From the NCBI GenBank assembly GCA_014529385.2, contig CM043960.1:125148043-125212042 (forward strand): a DNA stretch of 64,000 bases. Reading direction: 5' to 3'. The position numbers were made by a program, and so were the translations under genes. Below are positions 21,667-33,048 of the stretch, one piece after another. This stretch comes from Adiantum capillus-veneris. Its lineage: Eukaryota > Streptophyta > Polypodiopsida > Polypodiales > Pteridaceae. Numbering within the stretch: the first letter of the stretch is position 1; every line of letters begins with the position of its first letter. The notes under the pieces were generated by a model that was not told the DNA's origin, ran no database searches, and was given only the letters and a program-made list of their open reading frames with translations.

Positions 21667-24600
21667 TCAAGGGCAATGTGATCCGGGCTCATATTGTTGC
21701 CAATCAGTCTCCTCATCGCTATCTGCATCAATTGCTGAAATAGCACGTACACATGGAGCCTTGAAGCGTGAAAGATGTTGATGGAAGACCTCTGGATCAC
21801 TATCTATGCAGAGACAGTGTCTAGACAACTCAACGCAAACATTTCCCAAGCCACCACATCCAGAAAACATATCAACAATGTAGGTGTGCTCCGCAGTAAA
21901 TGTCCGCACAAGCCAGCTACAAAAAGCAAAAAATATGTGTATTTTTACTTTATGTAACATAGTCCAATAACGCATAGTAGGAAGCATATATTCTTACCGA
22001 AAGAAGTCAAGGCTACGCTCGGCGGCACCTCTAAGAGCGTGTCCTCCAATGTACTCTCCGTCGGCGCGCTCCACCAGTATTCCGGACTTGGTATCGAAAG
22101 AGTTGTTGTCCACGCTCTCTCCATCTCGTCGATCGTAGATAGGACGTTGACCCTTACGATAAAAAAATCCTAGCAATAGTGTTTCCACCTACAAATTACA
22201 ATTAGAATGTGATCTAATTGAAGAAAACTACAAGCATGCTTTTCAATCAACAAATAAATTTACTTACTCTCTCAATCTCAATGGTCTCTCGCACATAACC
22301 ATCGGGGATCAAAATAAGGATGGTGTGCATCATTTTGAATCCCATCTCGATGGCATGGCTAGACACAATGCCAAAGTGATCAGTGGAGCTTAGGGTGATG
22401 TACCACCCATTGTCTGCCACATACTTTGAAGCTATTACGGCCACTTTCTTACTTAATTTTTGAGAGAATTGATTCCATGGAGGGACCTTCATAATACGCA
22501 TTGTTAATTTAATTAAAGTTCCAAAACTATCATAGACTGTCCATTGTGGTTTTGAAGGATGCATACCTCGTTCTCTGAAAAATTTTCAACTTTAAAGTTT
22601 GTTGGAAAATCCGCAAACAAAAGAGAGGCCCCTTCATTGCTCTTTTCCCCATCAACATGAATGAAGAAAATCCAAGATCCTGCATACGATCAAATAAATG
22701 TATTTCAAACATTCACAACACACACCACACATAGTTAGTCTTTCTTTTCACATGTGTTTACCATTTCTCATCATCGAGAGAAATTTTGTAAACATCTAGC
22801 ATGTTCTCAATAACGTTCACATCACAATCTATGGAAGGCACTGCATAATCAGAAAATAAAATATTTCATCAAGAATTGTTGAGTAGAAAGAAAGTGACAG
22901 CTAGATATCTATACAAGAAAGTTTACCTGTGGAGCCTTGAACACCTTTTTGGTTCTTTTTGGAAGACTTCTTGGGCTTCTTGGATCTAACAAAATCCAAT
23001 CGTTTCTTTATAGAGGAGATTGTACTATTGTTTACTCTTTTCGAAGAGGTGGCTTTCTTGGAAGCTGAGCCAATTTCCTCAATACCATTTTCATTTCTTT
23101 CAAGAACGTGCTCTAAAGCAAACAAAAATATATTTCTCACAAACATAATCTAAATAGTATGAGCACTTTAACAATTTTGTAGTTTTTATAAATGCCAAAA
23201 ATAACCTTTATATAAGTTCCCTTCATCACGTGGGTAGGTGCCTTGAGTGTAATCTAGCCACCAAGGGCAATACTCAATTTCCCAAGCAATCAAACCATAA
23301 TCTCTCATCCATAGTGGATACATACACTCCTCACAAGAGAGGTCCCTCCAACTTTCAACAGCAATTGGCAACTTCTCCAACAAAGTTTGATCGTAAAGCT
23401 GAATTAGCCATCTACATAAAATGCAGTTAACTTTATTTGAGCTCCTTTCCTAAGTGACTTATTTATTATACAAACTCTAAGTAAAAAATAGAATAACAAC
23501 CATAAAGATATCAATTGTATTACCTGAATAATACTCTCCTTGAAGATTCCATAAGCTCTGGAATTTTTCATCCGACTCTTTTGTGTTGAGCTTACTCCAA
23601 AGCTCCACAAAAGCTTTATCAATGTGATCCCTCAATTGGTGATGAAACCATGCTTCAAAGCCCTCCGGCATTTCTTCAATCATTTTCCCTTTGATCCTCA
23701 AGCATTGCTTCAAGATACTTCCCCAATACCACTCTTTACGCAAGTACATTCTAAATTTCATTGCACTAATATAACCCTCAGAAGTAACATCATCTACACG
23801 GCAATGCATCAAAGAGTGCAATATTTCCTTTTTCCTATAGAGCAAACAATAAACAAACCATAAATGCATTGATTCATTTGATGATTTCATGTGTTTTTTA
23901 TCCAAAAATTATTACCTCTCTGGTGATATTTTAGAAGTTGCCAAACAGTGGACTTTGTCTCTTGTAAGGCCCACTTGATCCTTTTCTCTTATCCAATTGA
24001 AGTTAAATAATAAAGAGAAGAACCCTTGGCCATTGGCGGGGTTGGCAATGGCCAACATCTATGTTACATTAGCACGAGATCAAATCAAATCAATTTTTCA
24101 ATCAAATATATCAAATTCAAATGACATGTCAACTTACAATTTTGTAGAAATTCAAACATAAACGGGGAGAAGAGAAAGTGTTTACCTTATAAGCTCTTTA
24201 TTTGAATATTTTTTCTATTCTTCCTCGAGCAACCATTTCCTTTTCTGGCAGTGAAATCGAGGGATCATTGATCTCTTGCATCTCTTTGATAAGAGACAAG
24301 TCAAAGTCTTCCTTTTGTAGAGCAAATGAAAAACAAAAAGTAAGATTTTACAAAATAATGTCAAGTTTTAGAAATTACATAAAAAGTGTACTTTAAGGCA
24401 AAAAAATATACCTTCCATATGAGCATTGCTAATAAAAGAGCAGGAGCGTTGTACCAACTCCCTTTAGATGCCTTCTTCTCACAAGCAAGCTCTACCTCTA
24501 TCCATCGAATCTAATCTTGGGGAAAGACTTTCATTAAAGAATCTTTGCTTGCCACAGCCAGTTTTTGGAACAAGAAGATCTCCTGCCCAAAATTTGTGCT

Positions 24601-25676
24601 CACAGTGGTTCTACCAATCCTAAACCACAACATCTTAAATTAAATGGCAATAGAATGACATCGATAAAGTAATAACAATAACCTTCAAAACAACAAATGT
24701 GCTTACTCATTTTGAGAGCCCAAAGCTAGCATAAGCTCCCCCTCTGCACTTCTATCAACAAAGACAAATTGACATTTCACAGAACAATGTCTCCACTTTA
24801 TCATTGAAAATTCTACAACAAAAAAAAAGAAAATTAGAAAGCATAGAGTAATACAAGTCAACTTTACATTAAACAAAAAAGAAATCACTTACGTGTTTTT
24901 ATTAAGCGCATCCAAGTTTTCAAACGGTGATTACCATCACAAACGATAAATTTTTTTCCCCTTAAGTCTTCCCACTCAAGGGGAAGGGAATTATCAAAAT
25001 CATCGCTTATTTCTCGCCAAATAGGCCCCCATTCATCTTTGTCTAAGTCGGAAACATAATGTTAATCATGGCCTGGCTTCTTAAATGACACAAGAAATGG
25101 AGCTCCAAGCACACTGTATCCAGACATCTCAAACCTTTTCACCAAGCCCTCAGTGCCTGGACCCACCGCTCTAATGGCTTCATTTTCCATCAATCTGCAA
25201 AGAGGAATTCGAGGAGGTTCCCCACCTTTCTTTACAATAAAACCCTCTACAATATCCTCCAATATTCGACCATGAACATCCTTTCCAAATACTGTTGGAT
25301 GATCGGGAGGTTTAGCAACAATTGTTGTTGCTTCAGACACGCTGTGAGCCACCAATTCACCTTGTGTAGCATGAATATCTATGAACACCTCTTCTTCATG
25401 CACATCACTCAATATATCCTCTTCTTCATGCACATCACCCAAAATATCCTCTTTTTGATGGACATTGGAAGAAGCAATGGAAGATCGTGCATTGGCCCTA
25501 TGCCCTGTAGTGCCAGACCTTAATGTGTATCCTACTCCTACAAGCAAAAGACAATAAGAACACAAATAGTTTAGTGATTATGATGAGACACAAGAAAAGA
25601 AAACAAATAGCTTAATGTATTTGAACTTACTTTGAGAGATACCTGTCCTGCCACGTTTAGATGGTGTACGAGTCAT
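21667..25676 (-). pseudogene. ParB-like / N6A-N4C DNA methyltransferase fusion, 14 exons
   Basis: Inferred exons (minus strand): 25676-25631, 25537-24893, 24812-24707, 24619-24412, 24311-24186, 24058-23916, 23834-23524, 23430-23206, 23112-22927, 22840-22762, 22679-22567, 22486-22268, 22188-21998, 21916-21667. All introns are GT-AG and phases agree except at exon 10/11, which is off by one base. About 948 residues result. Residues 125-225 look like ParB/sulfiredoxin (IPLCRL, LVKRFEMSG, KKFIVCDGNHRL). A basic SKKPKKSSKKNQK near 650 could be a nuclear signal. Residues 690-947 resemble a permuted amino-methyltransferase: LLFADFPTN at the motif IV position, NGWYITLSSTDHFG, HALRGAAERSLDFF and motif I IVDMFSGCGGLG then CIDSDPEVF. 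In-frame stops at 25062 (TAA), 24511 (TAG) and 24198 (TAA) are one C-to-T from Gln. Domain calls are by eye. Confidence 0.75.
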
Positions 25677-25715
25677 AATCTATTAACCACAAACAACAAA
25701 AATCTTCTTAGCAAT

Positions 25716-26827
25716 GACAATACAAATATAAAATTCTAAATTTCGGCAGCATAACGGCGTAAAATGCAAATTAAAAAAAAATCCATTCTCAACTTGCTCA
25801 TGGCAAGGAAAAATACAAATCCACTTTGACATTTGTATACCTCTTCTCTACAACGACCTGTTCTTACATCATTGTAATTGTTACTCTAAGTGTGTATGCA
25901 AGTGTGTGAATGCAAGTGTTTATATGTGTGTGTGTGTGTGGATGTATGCATGATTGTGTGTGTGAATGTAAGTGTAATATGTGTGTGTCTTTATGCATGA
26001 TTGTGTGTGTGTTTGTGCTATGTATGCAAGTGTGTTGATGTTGTGAATGCAAGTGTTTATATATGTGTATGTGTGTATGTATGCAAGTGTGTTGATGTTG
26101 TGAATGCATGTGTTTATATATGTGGGTTTATGTATGTATGCATGTGTGTGTATGCAAGTGGATGTGTGCATGATTATGTGTGTGTGAATGTAAGTGTAAT
26201 ATGTGTGTGTATGCAAGTGTGTTGATGTTGTGAATAAAAGTGTTTATATATGTGTATGTGTGTATATGCTTGACAATACAAATATAAAATTCTGAATTTC
26301 GGCAGCATAACGGCATAAAATGAAAATTAAAAAAAAAAACCATTCTCAACTTGCTCATGGAAAGGAAAAATACAAATCCACTTTGACATTTGTATACCTC
26401 TTCTCTACAACGACCTGTTCTTACATCATTGTAATTGTTACTCTAAGTGTGTTTAATATGTGTGTATGCAAGTGTGTTGATGTGTGTGAATGCAAGTGTT
26501 TATATGTGTGTGTGTGTGGATGTATGCATGATTGTGTGTGTGTGTGTGAATGTAAGTGTAATATGTGTGTGTCTGTATGCATGATTGTGTGTGTGTTTGT
26601 GCTATGTATGCAAGTGTGTTGATGTTGTGAATGCAAGTGTTTATATGTGTATGTGTGTATGCATGCAAGTGTGTTGATGTTGTGAATGCAAGTGTTTATA
26701 TATGTGGGTGTATGTATGTATGTATGTGTGTGTATGCAAGTGTAATGTGTGTGCGTATACATGACTGTGTCTGTGTTTGTGCTATGTGTGCAAGTGTTTT
26801 GATGTGTGTGTATGCAAGTGTGTATCA
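25716..26827. repeat. 556-bp tandem duplication with TG/ATG-rich satellite
   Basis: GACAATACAAATATAAAATTCT recurs at 25716 and 26272, followed by the same GGCAGCATAACGGC core, CTCTTCTCTACAACGACCTG and a TG-rich satellite built from TGTGTATGCAAGTGTGTTGA and TTGTGAATGCAAGTGTTTAT. The duplication lies directly upstream of the methyltransferase start. Confidence 0.88.
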
Positions 26828-26862
26828 CTGTGTGTGTGTGTGTGAGTGTGTGTGTGTGTGTG

Positions 26863-27240
26863 CTTACCTGCGCATGCTCGCTCGATCCACCGGAGGAGGT
26901 CCAATGGAGCTCCCCCATGCCTTGAAAGGCATGGTGAGAGGGCAGCGCGCGCACTGCCCTCTCACCATGCCTTTCAAGGCATGGAGGAGGTCCAATGGAG
27001 CTCCCCCATGCCTTGAAAGGCATGGTGAGAGGGCAGCGCGCGCACTGCCTTCTCACCATGCCTTTCAAGGCATGGGAGAGCTCCATTAGGAGCTCCATTG
27101 GAGCTCCCCCATGCCTTGAAAGGCATGGTGAGAGGGCAGTGCGCGCTGCCTTCTCACCATGCCTTTCAAGGCATGGAGGAGCTCCAATATGAGCTCCATT
27201 GGACCTCCTCCGGTGGATCGGGCGAGCGTGCGCAGGTAAG
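26863..27240. promoter_or_regulatory. Compound hairpin between divergent MULE genes
   Basis: The outer arms 26863-26911 and 27192-27240 are inverted copies with about two to three mismatches (both hold CCGGAGGAGGTCCAATGGAG, read outward to inward). Inside are three head-to-tail hairpin units (26915-26984, 27006-27075, 27109-27176). Unit 1 is a perfect 31-bp stem around a CGCGCGCA loop, and each of its arms contains the shorter inverted repeat CCATGCCTTGAAAGGCATGG. Each outer arm ends in CAGGTAAGC, a strong splice-donor consensus reading outward on its own strand. A TTAATAG|ATT acceptor sits just before the methyltransferase ATG (25676). A bidirectional promoter and shared leader is the inference. 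Confidence 0.75.
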
Positions 27241-27278
27241 CGCACGCACACACACACATACACACACGTGAGTAGAAA

Positions 27279-27282
<4 letters not shown>

Positions 27283-27340
<58 letters not shown>
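27283..27340. repeat. (CA)n microsatellite
   Basis: A CA run preceded by CACACACGTGAGTAGAAAAT, the inverse of the left-arm unit near 18820 and 19120. A (TG)n tract lies at the mirror position on the other side of the hairpin. Confidence 0.9.
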
Positions 27341-27343
<3 letters not shown>

Positions 27344-28240
27344 GTACCTTGTCTTCTCTTACTCCTTCTTCTTCACAGCAAAACTCCACTTTCTCTTCAC
27401 TCCACTTTCATCTCCTTCTTCACAGAAAAATTTCACTTTCACTTCAATCTCAATTAAAACTCCATTTAAACTTCACTCTACTTTCATCTCAACTACTACT
27501 TTTTTCACACACACCATATATTACAAAAATGATATTGTGGTATAAACACTCACACACACACATTCATTTATATATATATATATGTATATACACACACAAA
27601 GATATACACAAAATGGATTCATATATATAGTTTTACTAAAAAAATACTATGTTTTTTACACACACACACACAACCATATATTTAAAAAAATGATTGTATG
27701 TGTTTGTGTGTATTAAAAACGTAGCATTCTTAAAGTTAATTTATGCACACACACACACACAGACACACAAAATGGAAAAACTATGTGCACAGTTAAATAT
27801 CTTATGTGCACATACACTCAACTTAAATATCTTAACTTTAAAAAATGCACATACACTCAACTTAAAAATATCTTAACTTAAACTATGTGCACATACACTC
27901 AATTTTAAAAAATGCTACGTTAAATATCTTAATTTTAAAAAATGCTACGTTAAATATCTTAACTTAAACTATGTGCACATACACTCAACTTAAATATCTT
28001 AACTTAAAAAAATGCTACGTTGTTTACACACACCCACAAAATCATTTATACACACGCACAGTAATGTATATAACTTAACTAAAATAATTATATATACACA
28101 CTACCAAAAACACACACACATATATATAAAATGGCAAGATGGAATCATATATATAACTTAACTAAAAAAATTGCTACGTTTTTTTATACAAAGTCAGTCA
28201 TATAGAATGTTATGTTTTTTATACACACACTCACACAATC

Positions 28241-28286
<46 letters not shown>

Positions 28287-28618
28287 AAGATGGAGACACT
28301 ATTAAACTGCATTAAATGCAGTACTTGAACCACCATTTAGAAATTAAATGGCCCCTCAAATTTGATGACATATTCCACTGCACATACATTCACAACCGTC
28401 ATATATTAAATGCACTTCTTCAATTATGATTTTCATTATTCTTTGAGCCGTCACAAGATCTTATGCAACTGTCTTTTCGTCTATCTACCAATCTTTCACT
28501 TTCATTAACCTTCACATCTTTCATTAACTTTCACCAGTTTCATTAACCTTCACCACCTTCACTTAATCCACCACAGTTTTCTCGCATCTCCACCCTGTAA
28601 TCTGTTTCTTGAGAGAAT
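27341..28618 (+). other. Leader of the transposase gene, AT-rich and repetitive
   Basis: Contains CACTTTCATCTC-type pyrimidine repeats (27360-27500), CA runs and several copies of ACTCAACTTAAATATCTTAACTT with AATGCTACGTT (27780-28020). Pyrimidine-rich CTTCACATCTTTCATTAACTT repeats precede the ATG. A 5' UTR intron starting at the CAG|GTAAGC of 27231-27239 is possible, but no acceptor is decisive. Confidence 0.45.
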
Positions 28619-31600
28619 ATGTCCAACATGAAAGTAACAACAACTTGGAAGGTTGGTGGTCAGATAGTCAACCACGACATTCAGTTGAAGGGAAACTCAT
28701 TGTTGCTTAGTGCTTACTATTTGCAGAGTTTACTGCCTCCATCTTGCCATTTTCAGTCACTATCTGCTCTTATTGAAAGTGATTGTGGCCTAACAAAAGT
28801 CTTGCTGCAACCACAGTGGGATATAGAAGGTCATCAGCATTTCTTAATAGATGGTTCTTTTTTGAGCTTGTTTGAGATGCTTCATTCAGACACATTTATA
28901 CAGGTATCTGACAATGAGAAAGGAAATGACAAAGAGATACCTGAAGATGTTTTAAGCATTGTGCATCTTGAAAGTAGAGGTGACGATATAGGACAGCTCA
29001 AAACTCAGTCAATCGTCATTTGGATTCAAAAAAATCCAGGGGAAAAAAAGTTAAATGATCTGTTAACATTATGTGGAGCTCCTTTGCAAGTTGCTGAACT
29101 TCCACAACATTATGATGGAAATTTGTGTTTTGAGTTACCTGCGACTTGGGATAAAACAAAACAAATGACAGGGATGGAACAACGCTTTGATGGTCACTTG
29201 TGGACTCGCCCATCTGTGACAACCATGGCAATAGCATGCACAACTCGTCTAAGCCACTGTTTGGGATTCATGCAGTGCAATTATTCAACGTGTCCTCATT
29301 ATATTAAGGAACAAGAATTCAATAGTAGAGATTTTCATGGATATTTGAACAGACAGGTGAAAAAGGACTACCTTGCAATGGAAGAGAATACAACAATAAC
29401 TTGTCATTATTGTCAGAAGGTTGTTACTTGTGTTGCTGCTTGTCCCTGCAAAATCTATTATGTTTTGCCTAGAGATGGTACAATGTCGCGACTGGCAATA
29501 CATGTTGGTAAACATTGTCATAATGTTAAGGCAGGAACCTCTAGGGTTGCTATTTCAAGAGTGCAGAAACTGGTAGGTACAGTACTAAAAATAGAAAAGG
29601 GTGGCCCAAGAAAAATTCAAATGTTGGTGGCTCAACAACTTGTTCTTCACTCCTTGATTGGTGAGGAAGCTGAAGCTACATCCGATGTACAATTCAATGA
29701 TTTTTTGGAAGAAATGATGCCACTGGTTCAAACCAAAGGGTAAGAAAACTCAATTTGGTTCCTTGAATTTGTTAATTTTTTAACTATTATAAATTTAGCC
29801 TTCTTGTGATGCATCGTGTAGGTTTTCTTCAATTGTTTCAAAGGAGAGGAAGAGTCAAGGTGCTGTTATTGGGGATGGATATGATAATATTTTATTGCTT
29901 CAAAAAAAGTGCATGTTTCCTTTTTTTCATGGGAGTAGATTTCCTGGACAGGGTGAAGAGGATGACAAGTGCTTCCTATTTAAAATGTCCACTAAAGGAC
30001 CAGGTTCTGGGATTGATCTAGTAAATCGGATGAAAAGAACTGAAATTGGTGACTTGAGAAATGCGTGGGTACATTTTGATTTTACCCATAGAATAGATGG
30101 ATGGGCAACAATGTCATGCTCGGTTTATGATCCAAGGTAATCTTTAAGTATTTAAATATCTCGTATTTTTTTATCATTAAATAAAAGAAGATGTGTGAAA
30201 ATGTTTATGTTGAATATCTTGCAGCATATGATCACTACAAATAATTGCTATATGTGAAACTAAAGAGGAGGATGCAAAGACTCAAGTTATTTTTTGGGAG
30301 AGCCTTAATTCAACAATGGAAAAGTACGGACATGGTGCAGCTGACTTTGCAGGTTTTATGTCTGATGAAGCTGGTGCAAATTGGAATGCTATTCGAATAG
30401 TCTTCAATGGCGGGCCAGATAATATCATGGAGGGACGTGAACGATCATGCCTATTTCATTAGGAGCAGAGTCTCCACAAATATGCTAAAAAGTGGATACC
30501 TCAACATCTAACAAATCAACACATTGATATGTGTGAGGAATGGAGAGCTTGTAAGACCATTGTGCTTGCATCTCAAAAGGAACTTTCAATTCAAAAGTGG
30601 TGGAGACAACATCTATCTACAGAGAGCATCACAAGAGTGAGCAGATGGTTTAAATGGTGGGAGCAACGAATTTCACACTGGGGAGGAATTGGAACAGATG
30701 TAAGTACCTTTATGACAATCTATATTTTTAGAAAAATTTCTTTTCATACATGAAATTTATAAATTTTAATTCATGTTTTTTTGCATTTCATAGGGTGGTC
30801 TAAGTCCGTGGGAGCGGGCACAAATTCCCAATGTTAATTTATCAGAAAGTGTACATGCCAGTTGGTTAGCAGGTGAAGGTGGAAAGAGAAAAATATCTTT
30901 GTATGATGCATGTGTAACAGATGTTATAAACTCATATATTCAATGTGCAAAGCGTTTGGGATATACTACTGGGCGTTATATAGGAACGGGTCCCACAATG
31001 GAGACCTTGCTTTCTCGAGTTGAATCTCAGCAAACTCCAACTCCAACCAACGTGGCCTATCTATTACACGAGGCTGTTGTAGGGACTCCCATGTATGCGT
31101 AGCCAATTTTGCATGGAGACAAAGAAACAGTACAATGCAAAAAGAGGGGCAGAAAAGAAACAAGTAGCTCCCATCGGCCGGAATATGTCATGGAATCTAA
31201 GCAACGAAACCATCGCGGTCGACCAAAAAAAATCAAATTTGATACGGAAGGACCAGGTATTTCTAACATTCCACTGCAAATTAGTGACAGTGATGATGAT
31301 ATTGGATCTCAAAAAGAAACAACCACACCTTTGTCATCTCAAAGAAACAATGTGTTTGAGAGTGATGTGCCACGCACTCAGTGGGCCCTCAGGAGAATGC
31401 CCATTCAAAGTCAAAGAAAATGTTTAGGAACAATAGGGAGAAAAAATTGTGACAATATCTTGCATAGTCGCTCAATTGGTCTTGTTGCTCCATGTATATG
31501 GTCCGAAAGAATGTTAAAGGGTAAAACAATCGAGCAATGGTTATGGTTTTGTAATCATGATATTTTGCATACCCAATCAATCAAAAGACAAGTCAAAGAT

Positions 31601-32122
31601 TTACCTCCTGCTCCAAATGTTTGGCCAGTAGCAATAGGGACAAATATCTCCACACAGGAACTTGCCGCGCTGCATCAGAGTGGATTTCGGACAGAGAATT
31701 CAATGGTAAATCCACAACCTCTTGCTGGCGACTGCAAAGAAGGTGGTGGCAGCTCGAGGAAGAAAAAGTGGAGGCATGGAATCTCTAAAGAGGCCATGAA
31801 GAAATTGGAAGCATGTAATAGTATGACAATTATATTTTTGGATGAAGTGAAAAGGTCTCAAGAGCATGTAATTTTCCGAGTTCTCACTGAAAATAGTTAT
31901 GAGATTCATATAAAACAGAGTCCAACATGCACGTGTCCGGATTTTCAGAAGCGAGAGAATACCAACAAATCCTTTTTGGCATGCAAACATATGTACTATG
32001 TGTACACAAAAGTGCTCGGACTTGAACCTAAGGAGCACATGATTATTCATCAGCCAACCCTCTCACCAATGGACATCGCTTTTATTCTTGGACAACCAAG
32101 GAGGATTTCTCCCTCCATTTAA
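28619..32122 (+). pseudogene. MULE transposase (DDE core, AT-hook, SWIM finger), 4 exons
   Basis: Exons 28619-29739, 29822-30136, 30225-30699 and 30794-32122 join in phase to about 1079 residues. The N-terminal part has Cys/His clusters (C-HY-C, HVGKHCH) like the zinc ribbons of MULE transposases. The catalytic region reads HFDFTHRIDGWATMSCSVYDP, then MSDEAGANWNAIRIVF and C-LF-H before EQSLHKYAKK, matching the MULE D, D, CxxH, E order. RGRPKK near residue 780 is an AT-hook. C-T-C then ACKHMYYVY near the C-terminus is a SWIM zinc finger. It would bind the TIRs and catalyse cut-and-paste. In-frame stops at 30229 (TGA), 30460 (TAG) and 31100 (TAG) are each one C-to-T from sense. Confidence 0.88.
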
Positions 32123-32694
32123 TTACAACTGGTTTGGTATGCTTCTTTCACTCAAGTAGAATATTGATATATGATATGAAAGTGTTTTTCTGTATTTATT
32201 TTGGTTTATTATACTTGTGATTATTTATCTTGAAAAAACATTGTTTATGCAGCAAAGGATTTCAAATTTCAAGCAAAAGATATGAAGCATCTTGCAAGCT
32301 ATTTGGGAGCAAATTACTTGCCTTTTAGAGTGACCATTATATTTATGGCGACTATCCTTTTTTGTACTCTAATTTTGATCTTATCCTGTAGTAGTTTTGC
32401 GAATGTACTTACATCCTCAAACTTACGTTGTTTCAAAAAGCAATTGCTTGGGAAAAATAGATTGTCTCTATCTGGCATTATTTTTGACTTCATCACATTT
32501 ATATATGCTGTGGATTATATTTAACTCTGGAATTAGTGTTGTCTCTATTTTGCATGATTTTTTACTTTATCGCATGTTTATATGCTTTGGATTATTTGAC
32601 TCTGCTGATCACATGCGTTGCGAGCATATTTGACTCTAATGGCATGAAATGTGAAATAGTGATTTTATTTGTTTACATTTTTTTCGTCGTTATG

Positions 32695-32746
<52 letters not shown>

Positions 32747-33039
32747 GTAGTGATATACAACTCTATGATTTTACTTTCTCTCTCTAGAAGAGAAGTCACT
32801 CTCTCTCTCTCAAGGATTTATGATCTCTTCTTCCAATGGTAACTCACATAAATACTATCTCTCTAGAATTTATACTTTCTCTCTCCGTCAACCACACATA
32901 TATGGAGTCTTATGACGATTGAAAATTACATTAAATAGATACTTTATGCTATGACACATATTTGGTTAAAAAAACTCTAAAGATTGCTAAAATTGTCAAA
33001 AAAACTTGAAATGAAAAACTGGCAAATGTTAAATCCCCA
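32123..33039. other. MULE right arm with (CT)n tract and terminal repeat
   Basis: A (CT)n tract at 32696-32744 mirrors the (GA)n tract of the left arm. GACGGAGAGAGAAA on the minus strand near 32885 matches the left arm near 18459, suggesting diverged subterminal inverted sequence. The terminal repeat is at 32995-33039 and the right AACCCTTGG duplication at 33040-33048. Confidence 0.75.
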
Positions 33040-33048
33040 AACCCTTGG

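Larger units (their letters stand above)
18300..33039 (+). mobile_element. Mutator-like transposon (MULE) carrying a methyltransferase gene
   Basis: The 9-bp target duplication AACCCTTGG is at 18291-18299 and 33040-33048. Imperfect terminal inverted repeats of about 45 bp share G-rich ends, ATTTGC and a long T run. Excising 18300-33048 joins the gypsy reading VVEPL to DAILKAYEARLE in frame. Inside are a minus-strand ParB-methyltransferase gene (21667-25676), a plus-strand MULE transposase gene (28619-32122), an unknown small ORF (19757-20113), a central compound hairpin (26863-27240) and several microsatellites and internal repeats. Confidence 0.93.

Noticed and set aside
21667-21916. Reading DMFSGCGGLG as motif I of a C5-cytosine methyltransferase
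   Set aside because: It lies at the extreme C-terminus after a motif IV-like segment, with HALRGAAERSLDFF before it and DSDPEVF after it. This order fits the permuted N6A/N4C class, and no PC or ENV motifs of C5 enzymes are seen.
26421-27389. A 322-codon minus-strand frame across the hairpin and CA/TG repeats
   Set aside because: It is almost entirely Thr-His and Cys-Val dipeptide repeats plus translation of inverted hairpin units. It is an artefact of simple-sequence DNA.
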